This document shows positions 8,052-16,431 of a DNA stretch of 64,000 nt, one piece after another (positions within the stretch are counted from its first letter, which is position 1; each line of letters opens with the position of its first letter). Source of the stretch: Streptomyces sp. MUM 203J. Its GTDB lineage: Bacteria > Actinomycetota > Actinomycetes > Streptomycetales > Streptomycetaceae. The translations under genes were made by a program, and so were the position numbers. The DNA lies in NCBI RefSeq assembly GCF_022414595.1, contig NZ_JADWYO010000023.1:1-64000 (forward strand), read 5' to 3'. The notes under the pieces were generated by a model. It was given only the letters and a program-made list of their open reading frames with translations, ran no database searches and had not been told where the DNA came from.

Positions 8052-8306
8052 ATGAAGCCCGGAATCCACCCCCCGTACGGCCCGGTCGTCTTCCGGGACC
8101 GGGCGGGCGGCTTCGCCTTCCTCACCCGGTCCACCCTGAGCAGCGACAAGACGATCGAATGGGAGGACGGCCGCACCTACCCCGTCGTCGACGTAGAGAT
8201 CTCCTCCGCGAGCCACCCCTTCTACACGGGGCACGCGCGCGTGGTGGACACCGCCGGGCGCGTGGAGCGCTTCGAGCGGCGTTACGGACGGCACGAGGCG
8301 CGCTGA
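8052..8306 (+). CDS. rpmE2: 50S ribosomal protein L31 type B, zinc-independent
   Basis: An 84-aa type B bL31 ([23 protein letters not shown]). It lacks the CxxC motifs of the zinc-binding type A form. In Bacillus and Streptomyces the type B protein is induced by zinc limitation and displaces type A, releasing zinc. It starts 8 nt after L33 and ends in a one-base overlap with the CobW-like gene. Confidence 0.96.
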   Translation: MKPGIHPPYGPVVFRDRAGGFAFLTRSTLSSDKTIEWEDGRTYPVVDVEISSASHPFYTGHARVVDTAGRVERFERRYGRHEAR

Positions 8307-9445
8307 TGCCGTCCGTTCCCCTGTCCGTCGCGATCGTCGGCGGGCTTCACTCCGACGCCCGCCGGGCCGCCGTCGAGCGGCTCCTCGCCACTGTCCCGGG
8401 AAGTGTGGCGCTGCATCACGACCTGACGCCCGCAGCCGGGCGCGGCCGGGTCCTGCGTACCGTCCGGGACGCCACCGGCGTGCTCTCCAGCGGTGAGGCG
8501 CCACTCGTCAACGACTGCGCGTGCTGCGCCCTGCGCGAGGACCTGGTGCCCGAGCTGGAGCGGCTGGCGGACGCCGGGCTGACCCGGCTCGCGGTCGTCG
8601 AGCTGTGGGACTCCGTCGAACCCAGGGCCATGGCCGAGGTGGTGGCCTCCGCCGGACTCGACCTGACCGGGGTCGTCACCGCCGTCGACCCCTCCCTGGT
8701 CCTGCCGTACCTCGGCAACGGCGACGACCTGGCGGACGCCGGGCTCGCCGCCGCCCCCGCCGACCAGCGGACCGTCGCGGACACCTGGGCGCGCCAGCTG
8801 GAGTACGCGCCCGTGCTCGCCGTCCTGGACACCGGCGACGCCGACGACGAGGACCGCGCGCTGCTCGCCCAGCTCCATCCCACGGCCCGTCACATACCGC
8901 TGCCGGACGGTGACCTGGCCGCCGCCGTGCTGGCCGGGTTCGACGTGGCGGCCGCGGCTGCGGCCCAGCACCCGGCCAGCGCCCTGCTCCCGCAGGAGGC
9001 CGAGGAGGCCGGTGTCGGCACGTACGTGTGGCGCGGACGGCGCCCGTTCCACCCCGGGCGGCTGTACGCGGCGCTGGAGGACCTGACCTGCGCGGCGGCC
9101 CGCAGCAGGGGCCGGTTCTGGCTGGCCGACCGGCCGGACACGCTGCTGCACTGGGACGCCGCCGGGGGCGCCCTGTGCGTGGAGAGCGCCGGGCCGTGGC
9201 TGGCCTCCCTGCCGGACGCCGCCTGGGAGATGGTCCCGCCGGTACGGCGCGCCGCGGCGGCCCTGGACTGGGACCCGGAGCACGGGGACCGGGGGCAGCA
9301 CCTGGTCTTCACCTCGCCCGGAATCGACCGCGAGGGGCTCTCCGAACTGCTCGGCGCATGCCTGCTCACCGACGCCGAGTACGCCGCGGGCCGCACGGCC
9401 TGGAAGCGGCTCCCGCCCGCCTTCGACACCCTTCTGGAGGTCTGA
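8306..9445 (+). CDS. COG0523/CobW-family metallochaperone-like protein with altered P-loop
   Basis: A 379-aa COG0523-type protein. The CxCC metal-binding motif is present (NDCACCAL, about 72-79). A CobW C-terminal domain with [11 protein letters not shown] is at about 270-285. In a Zur cluster such proteins are thought to deliver scarce zinc to client enzymes using GTP. The expected Walker A (GxxGxGKT) near residue 10 is replaced by [10 protein letters not shown], lacking the Gly-Lys-Thr core. GTP hydrolysis may therefore be lost or changed, while the metal site and C-terminal domain persist. It overlaps L31 and sits 4 nt before S18, so co-expression is likely. Confidence 0.9.
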   Translation: MPSVPLSVAIVGGLHSDARRAAVERLLATVPGSVALHHDLTPAAGRGRVLRTVRDATGVLSSGEAPLVNDCACCALREDLVPELERLADAGLTRLAVVELWDSVEPRAMAEVVASAGLDLTGVVTAVDPSLVLPYLGNGDDLADAGLAAAPADQRTVADTWARQLEYAPVLAVLDTGDADDEDRALLAQLHPTARHIPLPDGDLAAAVLAGFDVAAAAAAQHPASALLPQEAEEAGVGTYVWRGRRPFHPGRLYAALEDLTCAAARSRGRFWLADRPDTLLHWDAAGGALCVESAGPWLASLPDAAWEMVPPVRRAAAALDWDPEHGDRGQHLVFTSPGIDREGLSELLGACLLTDAEYAAGRTAWKRLPPAFDTLLEV

Positions 9446-9449
9446 CCCC

Positions 9450-9695
9450 ATGTCCCCGCGCCGCCCCGCAGAACGGAAGCCCGCCAGGTCCCGCCCCAAC
9501 CCGCTGGACAGGGCCGGGATCACCTACATCGACTACAAGGACACCGATCTGCTGCGGAAGTTCGTCTCCGACCGGGGCAAGATCCGCAGCCGACGGGTGA
9601 CCCGGGTCACCGCGCGGCAGCAGCGGCAGATCGCCCGCGCGGTCAAGAACGCCCGGGAGACGGCCCTGCTTCCGTACGCGCCGTCGGCCCGCTGA
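9450..9695 (+). CDS. rpsR: 30S ribosomal protein S18 paralogue
   Basis: An 81-aa bS18 ([27 protein letters not shown], split by RSRRVTRV and [17 protein letters not shown]). No cysteine is present. It ends the zinc-response operon and is followed by a strong terminator. A main rpsR copy should exist elsewhere with rpsF and ssb. Confidence 0.95.
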   Translation: MSPRRPAERKPARSRPNPLDRAGITYIDYKDTDLLRKFVSDRGKIRSRRVTRVTARQQRQIARAVKNARETALLPYAPSAR

Positions 9696-9725
9696 CCGGT
9701 CCGGAACCCCTCCCCTCCGGGCCTC

Positions 9726-9770
9726 AAGGGGCCCTTGTGACCGCCGCCGCGGCCGCAAGGGCCCCTTTTT
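9726..9770 (+). terminator. Rho-independent terminator of the zinc-response operon
   Basis: A perfect 12-bp stem (9726-9737 with 9756-9767) encloses an 18-nt loop and is followed by T's to 9770. It lies 30 nt after the S18 stop. Confidence 0.9.
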
Positions 9771-9853
9771 CCGCTCCCGGGCGGGCGGAGGGATCCACGA
9801 GGGCTCCGGACGCGTCTGAGTGGGCGAAGGACCGTAGTCGGAGGAACACCCCC

Positions 9854-9882
9854 CGTGCACGTGCATCTGCTCATGCATCCGC
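9854..9882 (+). promoter_or_regulatory. 29-bp element upstream of the DUF397 gene, copy 1
   Basis: This site begins CGTGCACGTGCATCTGC and ends TGCATCCGC. Its reverse complement recurs at 10864-10892 with 27 of 29 positions identical. It ends 83 nt before the DUF397 start and carries several TGCA steps. The same distance and orientation relative to the second gene suggest a common regulator, perhaps the XRE protein of the trio. Confidence 0.7.
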
Positions 9883-9965
9883 AGGTGAACGCGACTATGA
9901 TCGCGAACAGTTGGCACCTGCAACATCACTGACTCATGTAACTCGTGTGACTGGGGGAGCGTCCT

Positions 9966-10205
9966 GTGCACCACGTGTACAACGGCATGGCAGCCACAGA
10001 GATTCACGGGGTCGTCTGGCAGAAGAGCCGGCACAGCAACTCCCAGGGATCCTGTGTGGAGTTCGCCAAACTGCCCGGGGGCGGTGTCGCCGTGCGCAAC
10101 TCCCGCTTCCCCGAAGGGCCCGCGCTCGTCTACACGCCCGCCGAGATCGAGGCGATGCTGCTGGGCGTGAAGGACGGGGAGTTCGACCACCTGCTGGACG
10201 GCTGA
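9966..10205 (+). CDS. DUF397 domain-containing small protein
   Basis: A 79-aa DUF397 protein (WQKSRHSNSQGSCVEFAK, VAVRNSRFPEGPALVYT, EIEAMLLGVKDGEFDHLL). DUF397 proteins pair with XRE/DUF5753 regulators in Streptomyces, as in the abaA and whiJ-like loci that influence development and antibiotic production. The partner regulator is at 11012 and an HATPase lies between, so this is the complete trio. The GTG at 9966 has a GGGGGAG site 7 nt upstream; ATG at 9987 is the alternative. Confidence 0.92.
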   Translation: MHHVYNGMAATEIHGVVWQKSRHSNSQGSCVEFAKLPGGGVAVRNSRFPEGPALVYTPAEIEAMLLGVKDGEFDHLLDG

Positions 10206-10223
10206 GTCCGGACGCGCGTGAAC

Positions 10224-10260
10224 GAGGGGCCCTCGTGCGGAGCCCCTCTTCGTTCGGGCG
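10224..10260. terminator. Hairpin between convergent DUF397 and HATPase genes
   Basis: A 7-bp stem GAGGGGC / GCCCCTC (10224-10230 with 10242-10248) is flanked by further partial pairing and a short TTCGTT tail. It sits 18 nt after the DUF397 stop and 25 nt before the end of the convergent gene, so it may serve both strands. Confidence 0.6.
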
Positions 10261-10272
10261 GGACCTCGGCCG

Positions 10273-10776
10273 CTATGCCGCGTCCGGCAGCCGGAACATC
10301 GCCCAGACCACCTTCCCGTGCAGTGTCCCGGCCAGGGGGTGCCAGCCCCAGCTGTCGCTGAACGACTCCACGAGGAACAGCCCGCGCCCGGACTCCGCCG
10401 AGAAGTCGTCCTCGGCGGCTTCCCGCGCCACCGGGCTCTGCGGGCTCGGATCACGGACCGCGCACACCAGCCGCCCCGCCCAGCGCATCAGGTGCAGCCG
10501 CACCGGAGGATCGAGCGGGCGGTCTCGCGGCGTGTCGGCCGGCAGCGCGTGCCGCAGGGCGTTCGTGACCAGCTCCGACACGACGAGCGCCACGTCGTCG
10601 AACCGGTCACCGAGATTCCACTGCGTCAGGGTCGTGTTCGTGAACTGCCGCGCACCGCGCACGGCCTCGTACCGGGCGGGCAGCGCGCAGGACGCGGAAC
10701 TGGAGACGGACGCGGCGTCGATCGGAGGAAGCCCCTGCCTTAACGGCGCGAGCATGGTCGATCCATTCGTCCCCAT
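10273..10776 (-). CDS. HATPase_c anti-sigma-factor-like serine kinase (ATP-binding protein)
   Basis: A 167-aa single-domain GHKL ATPase like RsbW/SpoIIAB. The N-box is ELVTNALRHA (about 68-77). The G-region has GRGLFLVESFSDSWGW. Streptomyces carry dozens of these, often beside DUF397 and XRE genes; their usual role is to bind and silence a sigma factor or phosphorylate an anti-anti-sigma factor. The ATG at 10776 has a GGGGAG site about 9 nt upstream. The longer frame to 10947 is rejected because it runs across the 29-bp promoter element and codes for a Cys/Pro-rich stretch unlike the family. Confidence 0.9.
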   Translation of the reverse strand: MGTNGSTMLAPLRQGLPPIDAASVSSSASCALPARYEAVRGARQFTNTTLTQWNLGDRFDDVALVVSELVTNALRHALPADTPRDRPLDPPVRLHLMRWAGRLVCAVRDPSPQSPVAREAAEDDFSAESGRGLFLVESFSDSWGWHPLAGTLHGKVVWAMFRLPDAA

Positions 10777-10863
10777 GCGAGGCACTCCCCGGTTTCGCGG
10801 CTGTGGTGCTACAACACGAACGGCTACGCAGGTGCGCGAGGACCATGGTTGCGAAATGAGGGG

Positions 10864-10892
10864 GCGGATGCAAGGGCAGATGCACGTGCACG
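10864..10892 (-). promoter_or_regulatory. 29-bp element upstream of the HATPase gene, copy 2
   Basis: The reverse complement matches the site at 9854-9882 at 27 of 29 positions. It ends 87 nt before the HATPase start, close to the 83 nt seen for copy 1, and in the same orientation relative to its gene. It also lies 119 nt upstream of the XRE start, so one site could serve both divergent genes. Confidence 0.7.
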
Positions 10893-11011
10893 CGCCCGGA
10901 CTGTCCGCTCCCGTGACGGTTGCCGACCATATCTTCCTCGGGCCCAACTTGCGGCAGTGGCCGAAGAGTTACTCATTCTGTAATCGTTCGAGTACGGGGT
11001 GAAGCGTTTTG

Positions 11012-11947
11012 GTGGCAGAATCCGTTTCCTCGGGGCTTGGGGGCGCTCCGTCGTACACATCAGCGATGGGGAGGGTGGAAAACGTGAGCGGGAAGGAATC
11101 GGGCGGCTCCCTCGTACGCCGCATACTCCTGGGCTCGCAGCTCCGGCGGCTGCGCGAGTCGCGGGGCATCACGCGCGAGGCCGCCGGCTACGCGATCCGC
11201 GCGTCCGAATCCAAGATCAGCCGTCTGGAGTTGGGCCGGGTGAGCTTCAAGGCGCGGGACGTCGAGGACCTCCTGACGCTCTACGGGGTCACCGACGGCC
11301 AGGAGCGCGAGGCGCTGCTCGGGCTCGTGCGCGAGGCCAACATCGCGGGCTGGTGGCACAGCTACGGCGATGTGCTGCCCGGATGGTTCCAGACGTACAT
11401 CGGGCTCGAAGGGGCCGCGTCCCTGATCCGCATCTACGAGGTGCAGTTCATCCACGGCCTGCTCCAGACCGAGGCGTACGCGCACGCCGTCGTCACCCGG
11501 GGCATGCCCGGCGCGCCCGCCGCCGAGATCGACCGCCGGGTCGCGCTCCGGCTGGAACGCCAGAAGGTGCTGGTCTCCGAGCGCGCCCCGCGATTTCACG
11601 CCGTTCTCGACGAGGCCGCGCTGCGCCGCCCGTACGGCGACCGGGCCGTCATGCGGGAGCAGCTGAAGCACCTCATAGAGGTGTCGGAGCGGCCCAACGT
11701 CACGCTCCAGGTCATGCCGTTCAGCTACGGCGGGCACGCGGGCGAGAGCGGTGCCTTCACCATGCTGCGCTTCCCGGAGTCGGACCTCTCCGACATCGTC
11801 TACCTGGAGCAGCTCACCGGCGCCCTGTACATCGACAAGCGGGAGGAGGTCGCCCAGTACGACACGGCGATGGACCGGCTGTCCGCGGACAGCCCCGGGC
11901 CCGAGGAGAGCCGCGACCTGCTCCGCGGGCTCCTCCAGCTCATCTGA
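11012..11947 (+). CDS. XRE-family regulator with DUF5753 domain
   Basis: About 311 aa. The helix-turn-helix spans about residues 42-100 (LGSQLRRLRESRGITREAAG, SESKISRLELGR). A DUF5753 domain fills the rest (WWHSYGDVLPGWFQTYIGLE, IHGLLQTEAYA, LQVMPFSYGGHAGESGAF). This is the regulator half of the DUF397 pair (WhiJ/AbaA-like). Starts considered: TTG 11009, GTG 11012 with a GGGGTGAAG site at 10996-11004, and GTG 11084 just before the core domain. I take 11012, but a shorter protein is possible. Confidence 0.9.
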   Translation: MAESVSSGLGGAPSYTSAMGRVENVSGKESGGSLVRRILLGSQLRRLRESRGITREAAGYAIRASESKISRLELGRVSFKARDVEDLLTLYGVTDGQEREALLGLVREANIAGWWHSYGDVLPGWFQTYIGLEGAASLIRIYEVQFIHGLLQTEAYAHAVVTRGMPGAPAAEIDRRVALRLERQKVLVSERAPRFHAVLDEAALRRPYGDRAVMREQLKHLIEVSERPNVTLQVMPFSYGGHAGESGAFTMLRFPESDLSDIVYLEQLTGALYIDKREEVAQYDTAMDRLSADSPGPEESRDLLRGLLQLI

Positions 11948-11950
11948 GGT

Positions 11951-11984
11951 CTTCTGTGACAGCCCAACTCGGCTGTCACAGAAG
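11951..11984. promoter_or_regulatory. 14-bp-arm palindrome upstream of the aldehyde dehydrogenase, candidate operator
   Basis: CTTCTGTGACAGCC (11951-11964) and its exact complement (11971-11984) flank a 6-nt centre. A -10-like TAGGAT follows at once (11985-11990), so the dyad would overlie the -35 and spacer of a promoter 48 nt before the dehydrogenase ATG. That favours an operator. It is also 3 nt after the XRE stop, so a terminator role, without a T-run, cannot be excluded. Confidence 0.55.
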
Positions 11985-12037
11985 TAGGATGACGTCCCAT
12001 CACAAATGCGTGAGGCTGCGCCTTCGGAAGGGATGGC

Positions 12038-13495
12038 ATGTCCTACTTCACAGACCTGGCCCAGCAGTACATCGACGGCGAGTGGCGGGCCGGCGGCGGC
12101 TCGTGGGACATCATCGACGTCAACCCGTACAACGAGGAGAAGCTCGCCTCCATCACCGTCGCCACGGTCGGCGAGGTGGACCAGGCGTACCGCGCGGCCG
12201 AGCGGGCACAGCGCGCCTGGGCGGAGACCAACCCGTACACGCGGCGCGGTGTCTTCGAGCGGGCCCTGCGGCTGATCGAGGAGCGAGAGGCCGAGCTGGC
12301 CGAGGCGATCGTCGCGGAGCTGGGCGGCACCCGCACCAAGGCCGGGTTCGAGCTGCACCTGGCCAAGGAGTTCATGCGGGAGGCGATGGGGCTCACCCTG
12401 CGGGCCGAGGGGAAGATCCTGCCGTCCCCGATCGACGGCAAGGAGAACCGGGTCTTCCGTACGCCCGTCGGGGTCGTGGGCGTGATCAGCCCGTTCAACT
12501 TCCCGTTCCTGCTGTCGGTCAAGTCGGTCGCCCCGGCGCTCGCCCTCGGCAACGGGGTCGTGCTCAAACCGCACCAGAACACCCCGGTCCTCGGCGGCAG
12601 CCTGGTCGCGAAGATATTCGAGGACGCGGGGCTGCCGCCCGGCCTGCTCAACGTCGTGATCACCGACATCGCGGAGATCGGGGACGCGCTGCTGGAGCAC
12701 CCGGTCCCGTCGGTCATCTCCTTCACCGGCTCGGACCGGGTCGGCCGCCACGTCGCCCAGGTGTGCGCCACCCACTTCAAGCGGGCCGTCCTGGAACTGG
12801 GCGGCAACAGCGCGCTCATCGTGCTCGACGACGCGGACCTCGACTACGCCGTCGACGCCGCCGTGTTCAGCCGGTTCGTGCACCAGGGGCAGGTGTGCAT
12901 GGCCGCCAACCGGGTCCTGGTGGACCGCTCCGTGGCCGAGGCCTTCACCGAGAAGTACGTCGCCAAGGTGCGGACCCTGAAGAGCGGCGACCCCGCCGAC
13001 CCGGCCACCCACATCGGGCCGCTCATCAGCTCCGCCCAGGCCGAGGCCGTCACCGCGGTCGTGGACCAGACGGTGGCGGCGGGCGCGACGGCGCTGGTGC
13101 ACGGCCGCACCGAGGGGAACGTGGTGTCCCCCAGCGTCCTCACCGACCTGCCGGAGGGCGCCCCCGCCCTGACCCAGGAGATCTTCGGGCCGGTCGCCCT
13201 GATCATCCCGTTCGACGGGGACGACGAGGCCGTACGGATCGCGAACGACACCCCGTACGGGCTGAGCGGCGCCGTTCACACCGGGGACGTCGAGCGCGGG
13301 GTACGGCTTGCCCACCGGGTGCGGACCGGCATGATCCACATCAATGACGGCACGGTCCACGACGAGCCGATCGTCCCCTTCGGAGGCGAGAAGCACTCGG
13401 GTGTCGGCCGGCTGAACGGGGAAGCGACCGTGGACGCCTTCACCACGTACAAGTGGATCTCGATCCAGCGGGGCCGCAGCGGGTTCCCCTTCTGA
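12038..13495 (+). CDS. Aldehyde dehydrogenase, benzaldehyde/vanillin dehydrogenase-like
   Basis: A 485-aa NAD(P)-dependent aldehyde dehydrogenase oxidising an aldehyde to its acid. The active site is intact: general base Glu253 in LELGGN and nucleophile Cys287 in GQVCM, with the usual 34-residue spacing. The cofactor motif GVISPFNFP and the C-terminal FGGEKHSGVGR are present. Sequence style (DLAQQYIDGEWRAG at the start, FTTYKWISIQ at the end) matches enzymes annotated as benzaldehyde or vanillin dehydrogenases; the true substrate is not visible. No degradation genes adjoin it. A GGAAGGG-type site precedes the ATG. Control by the palindrome upstream is likely. Confidence 0.92.
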   Translation: MSYFTDLAQQYIDGEWRAGGGSWDIIDVNPYNEEKLASITVATVGEVDQAYRAAERAQRAWAETNPYTRRGVFERALRLIEEREAELAEAIVAELGGTRTKAGFELHLAKEFMREAMGLTLRAEGKILPSPIDGKENRVFRTPVGVVGVISPFNFPFLLSVKSVAPALALGNGVVLKPHQNTPVLGGSLVAKIFEDAGLPPGLLNVVITDIAEIGDALLEHPVPSVISFTGSDRVGRHVAQVCATHFKRAVLELGGNSALIVLDDADLDYAVDAAVFSRFVHQGQVCMAANRVLVDRSVAEAFTEKYVAKVRTLKSGDPADPATHIGPLISSAQAEAVTAVVDQTVAAGATALVHGRTEGNVVSPSVLTDLPEGAPALTQEIFGPVALIIPFDGDDEAVRIANDTPYGLSGAVHTGDVERGVRLAHRVRTGMIHINDGTVHDEPIVPFGGEKHSGVGRLNGEATVDAFTTYKWISIQRGRSGFPF

Positions 13496-13622
13496 GGGAC
13501 GCCACGCGCGGAACTCCGGCCAATGGGGACAGCGACTGGCCTAGTTGGCTCGTACGGTGAGGCAGTCAGAGCGCGGCGGGGGACGCCCGCCGCGCTGCAC
13601 GGCCGACGGAAGGCGGACACTC

Positions 13623-14135
13623 ATGGCAGGTCTCGTTCCCGCTGAGGCGCACGGCGACGAGCGCGGCGCCCTCCTCTCCTACATCGAGGGCCAGCGTGCC
13701 GCCCTCCGTGAGCAGGCGGAGGGGCTCACCGAGGAGCAGGCGGCCCGGCGCACCACGGTCAGCGCGCTGTCCCTGTCCGGGCTGCTGAAGCACGCGTCCG
13801 AGGTGGAGCTGGGCTGGCTGCGGATGGCCCAGCAGAAGCCCAACGAGCACCCCGAGCAGGAAGGGTCCAGGGAGAACGGGTTCGCGCTCACCGACGGCGA
13901 GACCATCCCGCAGGTGCTGGAGTTCTGGGACGGCGTCACCAAGGAACTGGAGGAGTTCGTCCGCGCACTGCCCAGCCTGGACGAGACGTTCCCGCTGCCC
14001 GAGGCGCCCTGGTTCCCCAAGGGCGCGGTCGTCTCCGTGCGGTGGATGCTGCTGCACCTGGTGGAGGAGTTCGCCCGGCACGCCGGGCACGCGGACATCA
14101 TCCGGGAGTCGCTGGACGGCCGGACCGTGATGTGA
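13623..14135 (+). CDS. DinB/DUF664 family protein
   Basis: A 170-aa four-helix-bundle protein of the DinB-like superfamily, with candidate metal-binding histidines in LLKHASEVELGW and LVEEFARHAGHADIIRE. Actinobacterial members include mycothiol- and bacillithiol-dependent transferases and many with unknown partners. The ATG at 13623 has a GGAAGG site 11 nt upstream. The longer frame to 13545 is low-complexity and rejected. It stands alone between the dehydrogenase and the PadR gene. Confidence 0.88.
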   Translation: MAGLVPAEAHGDERGALLSYIEGQRAALREQAEGLTEEQAARRTTVSALSLSGLLKHASEVELGWLRMAQQKPNEHPEQEGSRENGFALTDGETIPQVLEFWDGVTKELEEFVRALPSLDETFPLPEAPWFPKGAVVSVRWMLLHLVEEFARHAGHADIIRESLDGRTVM

Positions 14136-14157
14136 GGGCAGGGCCCCTGCCCGTACT

Positions 14158-14175
14158 CTCGTCAAAGTTGACGAG
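14158..14175. promoter_or_regulatory. 18-bp palindrome upstream of padR-family gene, candidate operator
   Basis: CTCGTCAA-AG-TTGACGAG is perfect over 8-bp arms. It ends 25 nt before the regulator's ATG, a typical place for an autoregulatory PadR operator. The GTCAA/TTGAC half-sites resemble winged-helix targets. Confidence 0.6.
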
Positions 14176-14200
14176 AAGGTGCGAAGGGACGGGCAGGGGC

Positions 14201-14842
14201 ATGTCTGCGATCCGGCTGCTGGTTCTGGGGGCCGTGCGTCGGCACGGGCGGGCGCACGGCTACCAGGTCCGCAACGACCTGGAGTACTGGGGCGCCCACG
14301 AGTGGTCGAACGCCAAGCCGGGCTCGATCTACCACGCGCTCAAGCAGATGGCCAAGCAGGGGCTGCTGCGGGCCCACGAGACCGCGCCCAGCACGGCCGG
14401 GGGCCCGCCGCGCACCGAGTACGAGATCACCGAGCAGGGCACGGACGAGTACTTCACACTGCTGCGGAACGCGCTGACCGCGTACGACCAGCGTCCCGAC
14501 AGCCTCACGGCCGCAGTCGGCTTCCTCGTGGACCTGCCCCGGGAGGAGGCCGTCCGGCTGCTGCGGCAGCGCATCGAGAGCCTGCAGCGGTGGCGTACGG
14601 CGGTCCTGGAGGACTACATCCCGGAGGGCGGGCCCGAGCAGCTCGGCCACATCGGGGAGATCATGAACCTGTGGCTCCACCAGGCGGACTCGGGCGCGGC
14701 CTGGACGCGCGGGCTGATCTCCCGCATCGAGGCCGGCGCGTACACCTTCGCGGGGGAGGGAGAGCCGTTCGTGGGCGTCCTCGCGGAGGGCGAGCCGAAC
14801 CCGTACGCGACCGGCGTCCCGCACCCGGGCGACCAGGACTGA
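14201..14842 (+). CDS. PadR-family transcriptional regulator
   Basis: A 213-aa PadR regulator with an N-terminal winged helix (about 1-85: RLLVLGAVRRHGRAHGYQV, GSIYHALKQMAKQGLL, RTEYEITEQG). A helical C-terminal effector/dimer domain of the longer Streptomyces type follows. PadR proteins repress efflux or detoxification genes, but no transporter adjoins this one. The ATG has a GGGCAGGGGC-like site. A dyad just upstream suggests autoregulation. The tail is Gly/Pro-rich. Confidence 0.92.
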   Translation: MSAIRLLVLGAVRRHGRAHGYQVRNDLEYWGAHEWSNAKPGSIYHALKQMAKQGLLRAHETAPSTAGGPPRTEYEITEQGTDEYFTLLRNALTAYDQRPDSLTAAVGFLVDLPREEAVRLLRQRIESLQRWRTAVLEDYIPEGGPEQLGHIGEIMNLWLHQADSGAAWTRGLISRIEAGAYTFAGEGEPFVGVLAEGEPNPYATGVPHPGDQD

Positions 14843-15150
14843 CGGTTCCCCCCGGGCCCCCTCCCGGAACCGGGGCCCGGCCCCGGACCCCGCAGCCGCT
14901 CCACGGGCTCTTCGAGCAGGAGACACCCCGGGGCCGGTCAGTGTCCTACTGGAGTCGGCAGACCGCGAAGGACCAGCTCAACCAGTCCAGGGAAGACGAC
15001 GAGCGTGAGGTGCGCCAGCAAGCGGCTCAGGTCACCTTCTGGGTTGAGAAACCCCTGGCCTCTTCCTCTTCGGGCCGGATCCCCATGGTCGACCGGCCGC
15101 CGGATGCGGCCCCGGCGGGGACACGCCGTTGCTCCTCCTGTCGCCGGGCG
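14843..15150 (+). pseudogene. Gene-free stretch with a short decayed coding fragment
   Basis: No intact gene is present. A 7-bp stem (14843-14849 with 14866-14872) just after the PadR stop may terminate transcription. At about 14940-15055 the + strand reads YWSRQTAKDQLNQSREDDER and continues with VRQQAAQVTFWVEKP. This charged amphipathic stretch resembles the juxtamembrane region of Streptomyces membrane proteins, but it lacks a start and dissolves into low-quality sequence. I read it as a gene remnant. Confidence 0.35.
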
Positions 15151-16155
15151 TCACCGGCGTAGCGCCGCCGTCAGCATCGGCAGGGCGTGGCGCAGTTCCC
15201 TGTGGCCGTAGGTGCCGCTGTGCCCACCTGGATAGATGTGGGTGGTTACGGGTGCGCCCAGGGACGTGAGACGGTCGCGGAGCATCCGTGTCTCCTCACC
15301 GCATACGGCTTCGGTGACGGATACGACTCCGTCGTCGGCGAGCGCGACCCATTTCTCGGTGCCGGGGATGTGGGGATCGGGCTCGTCGCCGTCGAGCGGA
15401 CCGGGCGTCCCGTCACCGGAGGCGAGGTAGACGGGGGTGTGACGTAGCCCCCGGGCGTGATGGTACGGATCCCAGTCGAGCCAGGTCTTCCACTGCTCCC
15501 ACGGGTCACCGAAGATCGCGTAGCCGTCCACGCCGACGAACTTCGCGCCGGAGAGCCACATCTCCGGGTGCCGGACCGGGTGCACGGGTGCCCCGAAAGC
15601 GGCGACGGCGCCGAACAGTCCCGTGACACGAGCGGCCAGTCCCAGGGCACCGAATCCGCCCTGGGACTCGCCGGCCGCCGCCCTGCTGGGCCCGGCGCCG
15701 TAGTTCCGCTCCACCAGAGGAACGACTTCACGGAGGAAATAGGTACGTACCTGGGGGGAGCCTCCTTCGCCGTAATTCCACCAGTCGGTCCAGAAGCCGA
15801 AGAGCGGCATGCCCGGCATCACCACCAGGACATCACGCAGCTCTGCCAGGTCCTGCACCTTGAACAGGCTTGTCCAGGTTGTGTGGTCGCCGTCTCCGCC
15901 CGCGAACAGATAGAGAGTGGGCCAGCGGTCACGGGGGCTGCGCCGGTCCCAGCCGCGCGGTGTGAGCAGAGCCACCGTGCTCCGGCCGCCGAGAGCGGCG
16001 GAGTCCATGGTCAGCTCGACCAGCCGGTCGCTCAGGCGGTGTTCGGTAAGGACTCCGCCGGCGGTGCCGGTCGGGGCGGCGGCGCCAAGAAGAGTTCCCG
16101 CGCCCAGCAGAAGCCCGGTCGTGAGAGCGGTACGGCGTGTGCGTGCGTGCGACAT
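15151..16155 (-). CDS. Secreted esterase / antigen 85-type alpha/beta hydrolase
   Basis: A 334-aa exported hydrolase. The N-terminus (HARTRRTALTTGLLLGAGTL) looks like a signal peptide, possibly Tat-type because of the Arg pair. The catalytic Ser lies in GESQGG (about residue 163). The Asp and His candidates are late, with His in PGGHSGTYGH near the C-terminus. The fold matches the esterase D / antigen 85 (mycolyltransferase-like) group; without mycolic acids the substrate in Streptomyces is unknown. The ATG at 16155 is chosen because the upstream extension lacks signal-peptide character. It is flanked on both sides by decayed sequence, so it may be a recent arrival. Confidence 0.85.
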   Translation of the reverse strand: MSHARTRRTALTTGLLLGAGTLLGAAAPTGTAGGVLTEHRLSDRLVELTMDSAALGGRSTVALLTPRGWDRRSPRDRWPTLYLFAGGDGDHTTWTSLFKVQDLAELRDVLVVMPGMPLFGFWTDWWNYGEGGSPQVRTYFLREVVPLVERNYGAGPSRAAAGESQGGFGALGLAARVTGLFGAVAAFGAPVHPVRHPEMWLSGAKFVGVDGYAIFGDPWEQWKTWLDWDPYHHARGLRHTPVYLASGDGTPGPLDGDEPDPHIPGTEKWVALADDGVVSVTEAVCGEETRMLRDRLTSLGAPVTTHIYPGGHSGTYGHRELRHALPMLTAALRR

Positions 16156-16431
16156 GTACCGGTTATCGGCCCACGGCGCTGCCGCCTTGACCCGCCCCTT
16201 CTGTGGGCGGCCGCGTGGTGCCAAGGGGATCAGAAACAGCCTCTGAGCTTGTTCTTCAAGGCCGGACCGGGCAGTGGCGACATGCGCAGCGGGTCACCAG
16301 CCGCCCCGAGCACATCCCATGGCACCGACAGCCTTCCGACGACAGGACTGCACCGGTCACCGCCGACCGGCCGGCTCCTCCAGCCGGTACGGGACCCGTG
16401 CGCCCGCGACCTCGTTCTCGGCTGTGCGGAC

